Source of the DNA: Streptomyces triticagri
GTDB lineage: Bacteria > Actinomycetota > Actinomycetes > Streptomycetales > Streptomycetaceae
Reading direction: 5' to 3'
Assembly (NCBI RefSeq): GCF_003429565.1
Contig: NZ_QUAK01000003.1
Location: 16,029-61,365 of the forward strand
DNA: 45,337 nucleotides
Of the stretch, positions 17,155 to 26,036 are shown one piece after another; position 1 is the first letter of the stretch, and each line of letters opens with the position of its first letter. The notes beneath the pieces are model-generated. The model had not been told where the DNA came from. It saw only the letters and a list, made by a program, of their open reading frames with translations, and ran no database searches. A program made the position numbers and the translations under genes.

Positions 17155-18963
17155 TCAGGCGTCCTCGGCGAGCTCGAGCCAGCGCATCTCCAACTCTTCG
17201 CGCTCTCCGGTGAGTTCACGCAATTCCGCATCCAGCTTTGCGACCAGGGCGAAATCCGTGGCGTTGTCCGCGATCTCCGCGTGCAGCTTGGATTCCCTGC
17301 CGGAGATCTTGTCCAGCTGCCTTTCGATCTTCTGCAGCTCCTTCTTCGCCGCCCTGGCGTCCGCCGACGACCGGCCGCCGGCGGCCGGCGCCGGCGCTGC
17401 GGGAGCCGCCGCCGCGGAGGCCGTCTCGGCCAGCTTGTGCCGGCGCTCCAGGTATTCGTCGATGCCGCGCGGCAGCATCCGCAGCGTCGCGTCCCCGAGC
17501 AGCGCGAACACCCGGTCCGTGGTGCGCTCCACGAAGTACCGGTCGTGCGAGATCACGATCATCGAGCCCGGCCAGCCGTCGAGCAGGTCCTCGAGCTGGG
17601 TGAGCGTCTCGATGTCCAGGTCGTTGGTCGGCTCGTCGAGGAACAGGACATTGGGCTCGTCCATCAGCAGACGCAGGATCTGCAGCCGGCGCCGCTCGCC
17701 GCCGGACAGGTCGCCGACGGGCGTCCACTGCTTGTCCTTGTTGAATCCGAACTGCTCGCAGAGCTGGCCCGCGGTCATCTCCCGGCCCTTGCCGAGGTCG
17801 ACCCGGTCACGTACCTGCTGCACGGCCTCGAGGACCCGCAGATTCGGGTCCAGTTCGCCCACTTCCTGGGAGAGATAGGCCAGTTTGACCGTCTTGCCGA
17901 CCACCACACGGCCGGCCGCCGGCTGCACCTCGCCGTCGCTGCGGGCCGCATCGGCCATCGCGCGCAGCAGCGAGGTCTTGCCCGCGCCGTTCACACCGAC
18001 CAGGCCGACCCGGTCGCCCGGACCGAGCTGCCAGGTCAGATGCTTCAGGAGCAGCTTGGGCCCGGCGGTGACGGTGACGTCCTCGAGGTCGAAGACCGTC
18101 TTGCCGAGCCGGGACGAGGCGAACTTCATCAGCTCGGAGGTGTCCCGCGGCGGCGGCACGTCCTTGATCAGTTCATTGGCCGCCTCGACGCGGAAGCGCG
18201 GCTTCGACGTACGGGCGGGGGCGCCGCGCCGCAGCCAGGCCAGCTCCTTGCGGACCAGGTTCTGCCGCTTGGTCTCCTCGGTGGCGGCGATCCGCTCGCG
18301 CTCGGCCCGCGCGAACACATAGTCGCTGTAGCCGCCCTCGTACTCGTAGACGTGGCCGCGCTGCACGTCCCACATGCGGGTGCACACCTGGTCGAGGAAC
18401 CAGCGGTCGTGGGTGACGCAGACCAACGCGGAGCGGCGGGCGCGCAGATGGGCGGCGAGCCAGGAGATGCCCTCCACGTCCAGGTGGTTGGTGGGCTCGT
18501 CGAGGACGATCAGATCGGGCTCGCCGATGAGGAGCTTGGCGAGTGCGATACGGCGGCGCTCGCCACCGGAGAGCGGGCCGATCACGGTGTCCAGGCCGTG
18601 CTCGAAACCCGGCAGGTCGAGCCCGCCGAAGAGCCCGGTGAGCACATCGCGGATCTTGGCGCTGCCCGCCCACTCGTGGTCGGCGAGGTCACCGATCACC
18701 TCGTGCCGCACGGTCGCGGCGGGGTCGAGGGAGTCGTGCTGGGTGAGCACGCCGAGCTGCAGTCCGCCGCTGTGCGTGACCCGGCCGGTGTCGGGCTCCT
18801 CGAGGGCCGCGAGCAGCCGGATCAGGGTGGTCTTCCCGTCGCCGTTGCGCCCGACGACGCCGATCCGGTCGCCCTCCGAGACACCGAGGGAGACGCCGTC
18901 GAGCAGGGCACGGGTGCCGTACACCTTGGCCACAGACTCGACATTGACCAGATTGACGGCCAT
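17155..18963 (-). CDS. ABC-F ATPase, Uup-like
   Basis: Soluble tandem ATP-binding protein of the ABC-F class, which acts on the ribosome (translation rescue or antibiotic protection) rather than in transport. 602 residues. Domain 1 has Walker A GRNGDGKTT, signature LSGGERRR and Walker B LIVLDEPTNHLD. The interdomain linker includes RAERERIAATEETKRQN. Domain 2 has GVNGAGKTS, a second LSGGERRR and VLFLDEPTNDLD. The C-terminal ~60 residues are a charged coiled coil, as in Uup. No membrane domain. The ATG at 18963 follows GGAG with 5-nt spacing; the TTG one codon earlier is rejected. Lacking the features of named resistance proteins, a general translation or ribosome-assembly role is more likely than antibiotic resistance. 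Confidence 0.9.
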   Translation of the reverse strand: MAVNLVNVESVAKVYGTRALLDGVSLGVSEGDRIGVVGRNGDGKTTLIRLLAALEEPDTGRVTHSGGLQLGVLTQHDSLDPAATVRHEVIGDLADHEWAGSAKIRDVLTGLFGGLDLPGFEHGLDTVIGPLSGGERRRIALAKLLIGEPDLIVLDEPTNHLDVEGISWLAAHLRARRSALVCVTHDRWFLDQVCTRMWDVQRGHVYEYEGGYSDYVFARAERERIAATEETKRQNLVRKELAWLRRGAPARTSKPRFRVEAANELIKDVPPPRDTSELMKFASSRLGKTVFDLEDVTVTAGPKLLLKHLTWQLGPGDRVGLVGVNGAGKTSLLRAMADAARSDGEVQPAAGRVVVGKTVKLAYLSQEVGELDPNLRVLEAVQQVRDRVDLGKGREMTAGQLCEQFGFNKDKQWTPVGDLSGGERRRLQILRLLMDEPNVLFLDEPTNDLDIETLTQLEDLLDGWPGSMIVISHDRYFVERTTDRVFALLGDATLRMLPRGIDEYLERRHKLAETASAAAAPAAPAPAAGGRSSADARAAKKELQKIERQLDKISGRESKLHAEIADNATDFALVAKLDAELRELTGEREELEMRWLELAEDA

Positions 18964-19227
18964 CAAAGCTCCAGAAGAGGGGACGATCGGTTCTCCAGCT
19001 TACGGCCCTGACCACGGCCGTCCGCCGGCCGGCTGCTCAGCTCCGTCCCCGCCGTCGAAGCGACGTCAATACACGGGAACCGGCCGGAATGTCGGGGATT
19101 CGGTATTCCGGGGGAGATCTGGACGAGAGGGGGCGCGCAACCTCGAACAAGCGTGTAGCTTCCGGGGAACGGAGGGCCGGGGGGCTCCCGGTCGTGCAGG
19201 TCGGTGGGGGAATTGGGGGGTTGCCCG
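18964..19227. other. divergent intergenic region ABC-F / response-regulator-like gene
   Basis: 264 bp with promoters for two divergent genes. No palindrome stood out. The last ~70 bp before 19228 are very G-rich and contain the ribosome-binding site GGGGGG. Confidence 0.4.
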
Positions 19228-19941
19228 ATGGGTGTGCGACTCATGGTGGTGGACGACCACCGGCTGCTCGCCGAGGCGCTCGCCTCGGCACTCAAGCTGC
19301 GCGGGCACCGGGTCCTCGCCGCGGCCGCGCCCGCGGCCGGGGCGGCCGAACTCGTCGTGCAGCGTGCGCCCGAGGTGTGCCTGCTCGGCACGGCCACGCC
19401 CGCGGAGCCGGGCACCTTCGATCCGGTCGTACGCATCAAGCGGGAGCGCCCGCAGGTCGCCGTGGTGGTCCTCGGCCCGGTGCCGAATCCTCGCGGGATC
19501 GCCGCCGCGTTCGCCGCCGGCGCCTCCGGATACGTCCGCCACGACGAGCGGATCGAGGGGGTGGAGCGGGCCATGATGAAGGCGCGGGCCGGTGAGTCGG
19601 CCGTCGCCCCGCAGCTTCTGCAGGGTGCCTTCGGTGAGCTGCTCAATCCGGCCGCACAGCCGGACGACGAGGGCCAGCGTCTGCTGCAGCTGCTCACGCC
19701 GCGCGAGGTGGAGGTCCTGGTCCGGGTCGCCGACGGCGAGGACACCCGGCTGATCGCGGCGGGCATGCGGATCGCGCCCAGTACGGCCCGTACGCATGTG
19801 CAGCGGGTGCTGATGAAACTGAATGTGGGGTCGCGTCTCGAGGCGGCCGCGCTCGCGGCCCGGACGGGTCTGCTCGACCGGGCGGGGCCGTTGCCCGAGC
19901 ATGACGCCACTACCACGGCGCAGGGGCCGGAGTTCGGGTGA
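19228..19941 (+). CDS. atypical LuxR-family response regulator without phospho-acceptor Asp
   Basis: DNA-binding regulator, 237 residues. The N-terminal receiver fold begins MGVRLMVVDDHRLLAEAL with the acidic pair Asp9/Asp10. Where the phosphorylated Asp should sit (strand 3, normally LLD-x-x-M-P) the sequence is CLLGTATP, with Gly54. The Thr/Ser of strand 4 is also absent (VVVLGPV), and the Lys of strand 5 is not seen (GYVRHDER). The domain therefore cannot be phosphorylated in the usual way. The C-terminal NarL/LuxR helix-turn-helix is intact (LTPREVEVLVRVADGEDTRLIA, STARTHVQRVLMKLNVGSR). The ATG at 19228 follows GGGGGG at 7-nt spacing; earlier in-frame starts add residues unlike the family. 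No kinase is adjacent. The stop lies inside the downstream hairpin. Confidence 0.88.
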   Translation: MGVRLMVVDDHRLLAEALASALKLRGHRVLAAAAPAAGAAELVVQRAPEVCLLGTATPAEPGTFDPVVRIKRERPQVAVVVLGPVPNPRGIAAAFAAGASGYVRHDERIEGVERAMMKARAGESAVAPQLLQGAFGELLNPAAQPDDEGQRLLQLLTPREVEVLVRVADGEDTRLIAAGMRIAPSTARTHVQRVLMKLNVGSRLEAAALAARTGLLDRAGPLPEHDATTTAQGPEFG

Positions 19942-19956
19942 ACTCCGGCCCCTGCG
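19919..19956. terminator. perfect 17-bp bidirectional hairpin terminator
   Basis: The arms 19919-19935 and 19940-19956 are exact reverse complements and enclose the tetraloop GGGT. The TGA of the regulator (19939-19941) spans the loop and the second arm. The convergent small membrane protein stops at 19987, so the hairpin serves both transcripts; a TTGTGTGTTG run follows on the plus side. Confidence 0.9.
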
Positions 19957-19986
19957 TTGTGTGTTGAGCGGTCCCGACGGGTCCGG

Positions 19987-20280
19987 TCAGCCGTTCTCGT
20001 CCTTCGCCGCCTCCGGCGGTGCGGGCGCCTCGGTCGGCCGCAGCTTCAGCCAGACCAGGAAGAACAGCCCGAGCGCCAGCATGGCGAGCCCGGTCCACAG
20101 ATTGATGTTGACGCCCTCGGCCTTGTCCAGGTCCGCGTCGGACGCGGTGAATCCGGCGATCGTCACGATCACGCCGTAGACGACGAACAGGCCGCCGATG
20201 ATGCGCCGGATGTCGAAGAGCCGGGCCGCCGTCGCGGACTTCCGCTCGAGCTCGGAGACTTCGCGCTGCAGTTCAGACAT
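19987..20280 (-). CDS. small two-helix membrane protein, partner of the SSS symporter
   Basis: 97 residues. The N-terminal MSELQREVSELERKSATAAR is a short coiled-coil-like helix, followed by two transmembrane segments (GGLFVVYGVIVTIAGFTAS and LWTGLAMLALGLFFLVWLKL) and a charged, Pro-rich C-tail. It starts 21 bp after the symporter stop on the same strand, so the two are co-transcribed. Small proteins beside SSS transporters occur widely and may be accessory subunits; that role here is inference from position. No named family was recognised. Confidence 0.75.
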   Translation of the reverse strand: MSELQREVSELERKSATAARLFDIRRIIGGLFVVYGVIVTIAGFTASDADLDKAEGVNINLWTGLAMLALGLFFLVWLKLRPTEAPAPPEAAKDENG

Positions 20281-20301
20281 TTTGTTTCAGCCTCCGATCG
20301 G

Positions 20302-21972
20302 TCAGAACGAGTACGGGATGTAGCAGGCGGCGGAGATGATGAGCGCGCTCCAGCCGAGCAGCGCGGGCTTGCGGTACCAGGCCAGGTCGCCCTCCTCCGG
20401 CGGTGCCTCCACCTCCGGGCTCGGCATGCCGTAGACGAGTCCCGCGAGCTCGGACTCGGGCTTCGGCGTGGTGAACAGGGTGACCGCCACCATCACGACG
20501 GCACCGGCCACGAATCCCACGATCGCAGAGACGAAGTTGGCGCCCTGGTCGCTGGGGATGTCGATGATGCCCTGCTTGTACAGCACGAAGTAGTTGACCA
20601 TCGCCGCGCTGGTGCCCGCGAGCAGACCCCAGACACCCGACTTCATGGAGGCCCGCTTCCAGAACATGCCGATGATGAAGACGACGAACATCGGGACGTT
20701 GAAGAAGGTGAACAGCGTCTGCAGGTACGTCATGATGTTCGAGAAGCTGGCGGCCACGAAGGCCGTGCCGATCGAGGCCACCACACCGATCGCCGTGATC
20801 AGCCGCCCGAAGCTCAGGTAGTACCGGTCGTCCCGGTCCCGCTTCACGTACTTGCCCCAGATGTCGTACGTGAAGACCGTGTTGAAGGACGAGACGTTGG
20901 CGGCCATACCGGCCATGAAGGCCGCGATGAGGCCGGTCACGGCGACACCGAGCACACCGTTCGGCAGCAGTTCCTGCATCAGCACCGGAATCGCGTCGTT
21001 GTACGTCAGGTCGGAGCCCGCGGTGCCGATCTTCGGGACCACCACGGCGGCGGCCAGGCCCGGGATCATCACCAGGAACACGATGAAGATCTTCGGGAAG
21101 GCGGCGATCAGCGGGGTGCGCTTGGCGGCCGACATGTTCTTCGCCGACAGGGCGCGCTGCACCTCGGCGAAGTTGGTGGTCCAGTAGCCGAAGGAGAGCA
21201 CGAAGCCGAGGCCGAGGATGATCGTGAGCCAGTTGGCGCCGAGCGGGTTGGCGTCACCGATGCCCGTACCGCCCCAGGCGCTGAGGAAGTTGTCGCCGTG
21301 GCTCTTGGCCAGCGAGTCCGTGAGGCCGTCCCAGCCGCCGACCCGCTTGAGGGCGAGCACGGTGAGCGGGATGAGCGCGGCGAGGATCACGAAGAACTGC
21401 AGCACCTCGTTGTAGATCGCCGAGGACAGGCCGCCGATCGTGATGTACGCCAGGACGAAGATGCCCGCGACGACGATCGACACCCACTGCGGCCAGCCGA
21501 GCAGTGCCTCCACGACGATCGACATGGCGTACAGGTTCACGCCCGCGATCAGGATGGAGGCGAAGGCGAACAGGATCGAGCTCAGCAGATGTGCGGACTT
21601 GTCGAACCGCTGCAGCAGGAACTCGGGGACGCTTCGGACCTTGGAGCCGTAGTAGAACGGCATCATCACCAGGCCGAGGAAGACCATGGCGGGGATGGCG
21701 CCGATCCAGTACCAGTGCACGACGGCCACGCCGTACTCGGCGCCGGTGGCCGCCATGCCCAGGATCTCGGTGGCACCGAGATTGGCCGCCACGAAGGCGA
21801 GACCGGTGACCCAGGCAGGCAGGGAGCGGCCGGACAGGAAGAAGTCCAGGCTGGTCTTCACGCTGCGGCGGGCGGCGAATCCGATACCGAGCACCACGAC
21901 GAAGTAGATCGCCAGGAGCGTGTAGTCCAGCCCGTTGGTGGGGAGCCGAAGCCCTTCGGCCAGGTATTGCAT
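20302..21972 (-). CDS. sodium:solute symporter (SSS/SGLT family), probable galactose/glucose uptake
   Basis: Na+-coupled membrane transporter, 556 residues, about 14 helices. The family core is visible: LDFFLSGRSLPAWVTGLAFVA, ANLGATEILGMAATGAEYG, WYWIGAIPAMVFLGL, IGGLSSAIYNEVLQ and the G-Y-W-T-T-N-F-A-E-V-Q-R-A-L-S-A-K-N segment typical of sugar symporters of the vSGLT branch. The ATG at 21972 begins just before the first helix; the longer open frame runs through the gal promoter region and is rejected. It is divergent from galT-galE-galK, so galactose is the natural substrate guess (inference from context plus family). Expression is probably controlled from the shared region 21973-22254. Confidence 0.9.
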   Translation of the reverse strand: MQYLAEGLRLPTNGLDYTLLAIYFVVVLGIGFAARRSVKTSLDFFLSGRSLPAWVTGLAFVAANLGATEILGMAATGAEYGVAVVHWYWIGAIPAMVFLGLVMMPFYYGSKVRSVPEFLLQRFDKSAHLLSSILFAFASILIAGVNLYAMSIVVEALLGWPQWVSIVVAGIFVLAYITIGGLSSAIYNEVLQFFVILAALIPLTVLALKRVGGWDGLTDSLAKSHGDNFLSAWGGTGIGDANPLGANWLTIILGLGFVLSFGYWTTNFAEVQRALSAKNMSAAKRTPLIAAFPKIFIVFLVMIPGLAAAVVVPKIGTAGSDLTYNDAIPVLMQELLPNGVLGVAVTGLIAAFMAGMAANVSSFNTVFTYDIWGKYVKRDRDDRYYLSFGRLITAIGVVASIGTAFVAASFSNIMTYLQTLFTFFNVPMFVVFIIGMFWKRASMKSGVWGLLAGTSAAMVNYFVLYKQGIIDIPSDQGANFVSAIVGFVAGAVVMVAVTLFTTPKPESELAGLVYGMPSPEVEAPPEEGDLAWYRKPALLGWSALIISAACYIPYSF

Positions 21973-22024
21973 GGGGGAACTCGCTTCGTTGCGCGAACTG
22001 ATCAGACGCGAACCTACGCCCCCA

Positions 22025-22041
22025 TGTTCAAAAAATGAACA
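22025..22041. promoter_or_regulatory. palindrome TGTTCA-AAAAA-TGAACA upstream of the symporter gene
   Basis: Perfect 6-bp inverted repeat around an A5 spacer, the most A/T-rich spot in the region, 53 bp upstream of the symporter start. Nearby (22054-22070) lies TTCTTTGTTTGTTCGTGAT, similar to the T/G repeats before galT. Candidate operator for a sugar-responsive repressor; the cognate regulator is not encoded in this window. Confidence 0.45.
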
Positions 22042-22188
22042 GTCCGCTGAGGTTCTTTGTTTGTTCGTGATCGAGTGAGGTGGATTCGGAGTGGAGGTTG
22101 GAGGGCTTTCGGTCGACTGGGAGGGCGCCGCCCAGGGGGAGTTGGTGCAGTGTTGGGGTTTCGGGTGGGTCGGGATGCGTTCTGCGTC

Positions 22189-22254
22189 TTGACGGTGGTG
22201 TTTGCTTATGATTTGTTGTGTTGAGTTCTGTGTGATGGACGTGGGGAGTCCCAA
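22189..22254 (+). promoter_or_regulatory. galT promoter/operator region (galP1-like)
   Basis: T-rich island just before galT containing TTGACG (22189-22194), TATGAT (22207-22212) and a run of T/G hexamer-like repeats (TTTGTTGTGTTGAGTTC, TGTGTGAT). The Streptomyces gal operon is known to have a galactose-dependent promoter with a repeated-hexamer operator. The spacing of the two boxes (12 bp) is too short for a standard promoter, so the true boxes are uncertain. Confidence 0.5.
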
Positions 22255-23313
22255 GTGAAGAAGACCTCGACCCGGCTCGCCGACGGTCGTGAGCTCATCT
22301 ACTACGACCTGCGCGACGACGCCGTACGCGACGCCGTCGACCGTCGGCCCCTCGATCCCATCGCCACGAACTCCGAGACCCGCACCGACCGCCTGCTCGG
22401 CGACTTCGTCGCCATCGCCTCGCACCGGCAGGGCCGCACCTACCACCCGCCGGCCGACGAGTGCCCGCTCTGCCCCACCCGGGGCGAGGCCCTCAGCGAG
22501 ATCCCCGACTCCTCCTACGACGTCGCGGTCTTCGAGAACCGCTTCCCCTCCCTCGCCGGGGACTCGGGCCGCTGCGAGGTCGTCTGCTTCACCCCCGACC
22601 ACGACGCGTCCTTCGCCTCCCTCACCGAGGCACAGGCCGGACTCGTCCTGGACGCCTGGACCGACCGCACCGCCGAGCTCTCCCACCTCGACTCGGTGGC
22701 GCAGGTCTTCTGCTTCGAGAACCGCGGCGCCGAGATCGGCGTCACCCTCGGCCACCCGCACGGCCAGATCTACGGTTACCCGGAGGTCACCCCGCGCACC
22801 GCCCTGATGCTCCGCTCGCTCGCCGCCCACCGCGAGCGCACCGGCGGCAACCTCTTCGACGAGGTGCTCGCCGACGAGCAGAGAGACGGGAGCCGGGTCG
22901 TCCTGGAGGGCGAGCACTGGGTGGCCTTCGTGCCGTACGCCGCGCACTACCCGTACGAGGTGCACCTCCACCCCACGCGCCGCGTGCCCGATCTGCTAGC
23001 CCTGGACGCGGCCGCGCGTACGGAGTTCCCACAGATGTATCTGGAACTCCTGCGGCGCTTCGACCGGATCTTCGGCGAGGGGCGGCCCCCGACGCCGTAC
23101 ATCTCGGCCTGGCACCAGGCGCCGTTCCGCGGGCTCGGTGACTTCGGTGTGCAGCGCGACGAGTTCGCCCTGCACCTCGAGCTTTTCACCATCCGACGCA
23201 CTTCCGGCAAGCTGAAGTTCCTCGCGGGTTCCGAGTCCGGCATGAACGTGTTCATCAACGACGTGCCGCCGGAGACCGCGGCCGAGCGACTGCGAGAGGT
23301 AGCGAGCAAGTGA
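22255..23313 (+). CDS. galT: galactose-1-phosphate uridylyltransferase
   Basis: Second Leloir enzyme: UDP-glucose + galactose-1-P to glucose-1-P + UDP-galactose. 352 residues. The zinc site begins C-P-L-C (Cys70/Cys73). The HIT active site is [10 protein letters not shown] with nucleophile His169; the C-terminal [12 protein letters not shown] and [17 protein letters not shown] are also typical. The GTG start follows GGGGAG; similarity starts immediately ([18 protein letters not shown]). It is the first gene of galT-galE-galK; its stop overlaps the galE start as GTGA, so the enzymes are made in step. Confidence 0.95.
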   Translation: MKKTSTRLADGRELIYYDLRDDAVRDAVDRRPLDPIATNSETRTDRLLGDFVAIASHRQGRTYHPPADECPLCPTRGEALSEIPDSSYDVAVFENRFPSLAGDSGRCEVVCFTPDHDASFASLTEAQAGLVLDAWTDRTAELSHLDSVAQVFCFENRGAEIGVTLGHPHGQIYGYPEVTPRTALMLRSLAAHRERTGGNLFDEVLADEQRDGSRVVLEGEHWVAFVPYAAHYPYEVHLHPTRRVPDLLALDAAARTEFPQMYLELLRRFDRIFGEGRPPTPYISAWHQAPFRGLGDFGVQRDEFALHLELFTIRRTSGKLKFLAGSESGMNVFINDVPPETAAERLREVASK

Positions 23314-24317
23314 CCACTTCCCCCAAGAAGTACCTGGTGACCGGCGGTGCCGGGTACGTCGGCAGCGTCGTCGCCACGCATCTGCTCGAGGCCGGCCACG
23401 AGGTCACCGTGCTCGACAACCTCGCCACCGGCTTCCGCGCCGCCGTCCCCGCGGGCGCCGCCTTCATCGAGGGCGACATCAAGGACGCCGCCAAGTGGCT
23501 CGACCCTTCCTACGACGGCGTCCTGCACTTCGCCGCCTTCTCCCAGGTCGGCGAGTCCGTCGCCAAGCCCGAGAAGTACTGGGACAACAACGTCGCCGGC
23601 ACCCTCGCCCTGCTCGCCGCCATGCGCTCCGCGGGCGTGCGCAAGCTCGTCTTCTCCTCCACCGCCGCCACCTACGGCGAACCGGCCGGCAGCACCCTCA
23701 CCGAGTCCGACCCGACGGCGCCCACCAGCCCGTACGGCGCATCGAAGCTCGCCGTCGACCACATGATCACCGGCGAGTGCGGGGCGCACGGCCTCGCCGC
23801 GGTCTCGCTGCGGTACTTCAACGTCGCCGGCGCCTACGCCTCCCGCGCCGGCGTGCTCACCGGCGAGCGCCACGACCCCGAGTCGCACCTCATCCCGCTG
23901 GTCCTCCAGGTCGCCCAGGGCCGCCGCGAGGCGATCTCCGTCTACGGCGACGACTACCCGACCCCGGACGGCACCTGCGTACGCGACTACATCCACGTCG
24001 CCGACCTCGCCGAGGCCCACCTGCTCGCCCTGGACGCCCCGGCCTCCGGCGAGCACCTGATCTGCAACCTGGGCAACGGCAACGGTTTCTCGGTGCGCCA
24101 AGTCATCGAGACCGTACGGGAAGTGACGGGCCATCCGGTACCGGAGGCCGTCGCACCGCGCCGCGCCGGCGACCCCGCCGTGCTCGTCGCCTCCGCGGAC
24201 CGGGCCCGGGAGCGGCTCGGCTGGAGTCCGTCCCGTGCGGACCTCGCGGGCATCGTCGCCGACGCCTGGGCCTTCGCGAACGCCGGGCAGGCCGGGACGG
24301 AAGGGGAGAGCGCATGA
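23310..24317 (+). CDS. galE: UDP-glucose 4-epimerase
   Basis: NAD-dependent short-chain-type epimerase interconverting UDP-galactose and UDP-glucose. 335 residues. Nucleotide-binding [19 protein letters not shown], then S-S-T-A-A-T-Y-G-E and the catalytic Tyr142-x-x-x-Lys146 ([11 protein letters not shown]), RYFNVAGAY and the C-terminal [14 protein letters not shown]. The GTG start overlaps the galT stop; the stop overlaps the galK ATG (ATGA). Both overlaps point to one polycistronic, translationally coupled mRNA. Confidence 0.95.
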   Translation: MTTSPKKYLVTGGAGYVGSVVATHLLEAGHEVTVLDNLATGFRAAVPAGAAFIEGDIKDAAKWLDPSYDGVLHFAAFSQVGESVAKPEKYWDNNVAGTLALLAAMRSAGVRKLVFSSTAATYGEPAGSTLTESDPTAPTSPYGASKLAVDHMITGECGAHGLAAVSLRYFNVAGAYASRAGVLTGERHDPESHLIPLVLQVAQGRREAISVYGDDYPTPDGTCVRDYIHVADLAEAHLLALDAPASGEHLICNLGNGNGFSVRQVIETVREVTGHPVPEAVAPRRAGDPAVLVASADRARERLGWSPSRADLAGIVADAWAFANAGQAGTEGESA

Positions 24318-25531
24318 CCGCCGACCGCCGCGACACCATCGCCGACACCTTCGTCGCGGACGATCCGGCCGCCGTGGCCGAGGGCTTCCGCACGGTGTAC
24401 GGGACCGAACCGGCCGGCGTCTGGGCCGCGCCGGGCCGGGTCAACCTGATCGGCGAGCACACCGACTACAACGACGGCTTCGTGATGCCCTTCGCACTGC
24501 CGCACGCCACCCTCGCCGCGGTCGCGCCGCGCGGGGACGGGCTGCTGAGGCTGCACTCCGCCTCCGGTGAAGTCCCCGGCGACATCGTGGAGTTGCGGGT
24601 GGACGAGGTGGCTCCCGGCCGCCGCGACGGCTGGGCCGACTACCCGGCCGGAGTGGTCTGGGCGCTGCGCGACGCGGGCCACACGGTCGGCGGCGCGGAC
24701 CTGCACTTCGTGTCCGACGTCCCGCACGGCGCGGGCCTGTCCTCCTCGGCCGCCCTCGAGGTCGTCACCGCGCTCGCCCTGCACGATCTGTACGAACTCG
24801 GCCTGGAAGGCTGGGAGTTGGCCCGGCTGTGCCAGCGCGCGGAGAACGTCTACGTCGGCGCCCCCACCGGCATCATGGACCAGACCGCCTCGGCCTGCTG
24901 CACCGCCGGACACGCGCTCTTCCTCGACACCCGCGACCTCGCCCGCCGCCAGGTGCCGTTCGACCTGGCGGCGCACGGGATGCAGCTCCTCGTCGTCGAC
25001 ACCCGCGTCCAGCATGCGCACAGCGACGGCGAGTACGGCAAGCGGCGGGCCGGCTGCGAGGCGGGCGCCGCGGCGCTCGGCGTACGGGCGCTGCGCGATG
25101 TGCCGCACGAGGGCCTGGATGCGGCGCTCGACCGCATCGAGGACGCGGAGGTGCGGCCCCTCGTCCGGCACATCGTCACCGAGAACCACCGGGTGGAGCG
25201 GGTCATCGAGCTGCTCTCGGCGGGCGAGGTACGGGCGATCGGGCCGGTGCTCGTCGAGGGCCACGCCTCGCTGCGCGACGACTTCCGCATCTCCTGCGCG
25301 GAGCTCGACCTCGTGGTCGAGTCCTCCCTCGCGGCGGGTGCGCTGGGAGCGCGTATGACGGGTGGGGGTTTCGGGGGATCGGCGATCGTCCTCGTCGACG
25401 CGGACACCGCTGACGCGGTGACGAAGGCGGTACGGGAGTCCTTCGCAGGGGCGGGATTCACGGCGCCCCGCGTCTTCCCAGCGACCCCGGCCGCGGGGGC
25501 GCGGCGCCGCTCCAGCCCGTCCGGCGTTTGA
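24314..25531 (+). CDS. galK: galactokinase
   Basis: GHMP kinase phosphorylating galactose at C1, the first Leloir step. 405 residues. The galactokinase signature [16 protein letters not shown] is at the N-terminus, the phosphate loop is [24 protein letters not shown] follows, and the third motif is [11 protein letters not shown]. The start is ATG in the galE stop overlap. The end is odd: after family similarity fades ([11 protein letters not shown]) the frame runs on through [15 protein letters not shown] and stops at a TGA belonging to the first unit of repeat cluster D. The original stop seems to have been lost or replaced when the repeat arrived. Confidence 0.95.
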   Translation: MTADRRDTIADTFVADDPAAVAEGFRTVYGTEPAGVWAAPGRVNLIGEHTDYNDGFVMPFALPHATLAAVAPRGDGLLRLHSASGEVPGDIVELRVDEVAPGRRDGWADYPAGVVWALRDAGHTVGGADLHFVSDVPHGAGLSSSAALEVVTALALHDLYELGLEGWELARLCQRAENVYVGAPTGIMDQTASACCTAGHALFLDTRDLARRQVPFDLAAHGMQLLVVDTRVQHAHSDGEYGKRRAGCEAGAAALGVRALRDVPHEGLDAALDRIEDAEVRPLVRHIVTENHRVERVIELLSAGEVRAIGPVLVEGHASLRDDFRISCAELDLVVESSLAAGALGARMTGGGFGGSAIVLVDADTADAVTKAVRESFAGAGFTAPRVFPATPAAGARRRSSPSGV

Positions 25532-25775
25532 GGACGAGGCCGCCAGGCCGATGCGTTTCAGCCCGTCGGGCACTCTCTCAGCCCGTCTGGGGGTCCCCCC
25601 GGACGAAGTCTGGGGGAGTTTGAGGACATCTTTTGACCGGCGGTCAAGCACGTGGCTTCCAGGGCGCTGCCCCGGACCCCTCCCCCAAGCTCTCGGCTCC
25701 GCTCGAGCAGGGGGGACCCCCATCTCAAGCGCCGGAGGGGCTGGATCTGTCGGAGGGGCTGGATCTGCCGGCAGG
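25513..25775. repeat. REP-like repeat cluster D overlapping the end of galK
   Basis: A core CAGCCCGTCCGGCGTTTGAG (25514-25533) supplies the galK stop, followed by the GGCCGCCAGGCCGATGC flank, a CAGCCCGTCGGGCAC fragment, then a unit interrupted after CAGCCCGTC by about 31 bp (TGGGGGTCCCCCCGGACG...) that resumes as TTTGAGGACATC. TTGACCGGCGGTCAA follows at 25634-25648. The inverted copy downstream is itself interrupted (CTCCCCCAAGCTCTCGGC...) before TCAAGCGCCGGAGGGGCTGG at 25724-25743. Trailing G-G-G-C-T-G-G-A-T-C fragments reach about 25775. Confidence 0.85.
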
Positions 25776-26036
25776 ACTGGATCGATCATCGTTTGGTGAA
25801 ACAGTTCTGCAATTCGACTTCCCCGGCCCGCCCCCGGGCCTACGCTGAGGAACAAGCATCGGTGGGGGCCGATGCTGTTCAGGGGGCGAGCCCACGCCGG
25901 GTACGACGCCCGGAGCAAAGCACAGCGCAGCACCGCGCAGCGCCACGGCGGCGGCCGTGACCGCAAGGCGCACCCGCTCCGGGCGTCGTACCCGCTCAGT
26001 TCCGTCCCCCGGAATCACGAAGCCTGGGGGTTTCAC
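25776..26036 (+). promoter_or_regulatory. leader region of the orphan response regulator, with an 8-bp hairpin
   Basis: No gene is seen here. A perfect stem AGCATCGG (25855-25862) / CCGATGCT (25869-25876) with loop TGGGGG stands 160 bp before the regulator start; a -10-like TACGCT lies just upstream at 25841-25846. The ribosome-binding site GGGGG precedes the GTG by 6 nt. A long structured leader is possible but not proven. Confidence 0.4.

Noticed and set aside
17155..18963. Antibiotic-resistance ABC-F protein
   Set aside because: The fold is Uup-like with a C-terminal coiled coil; no biosynthetic cluster or macrolide/lincosamide genes are nearby, so resistance is not supported.
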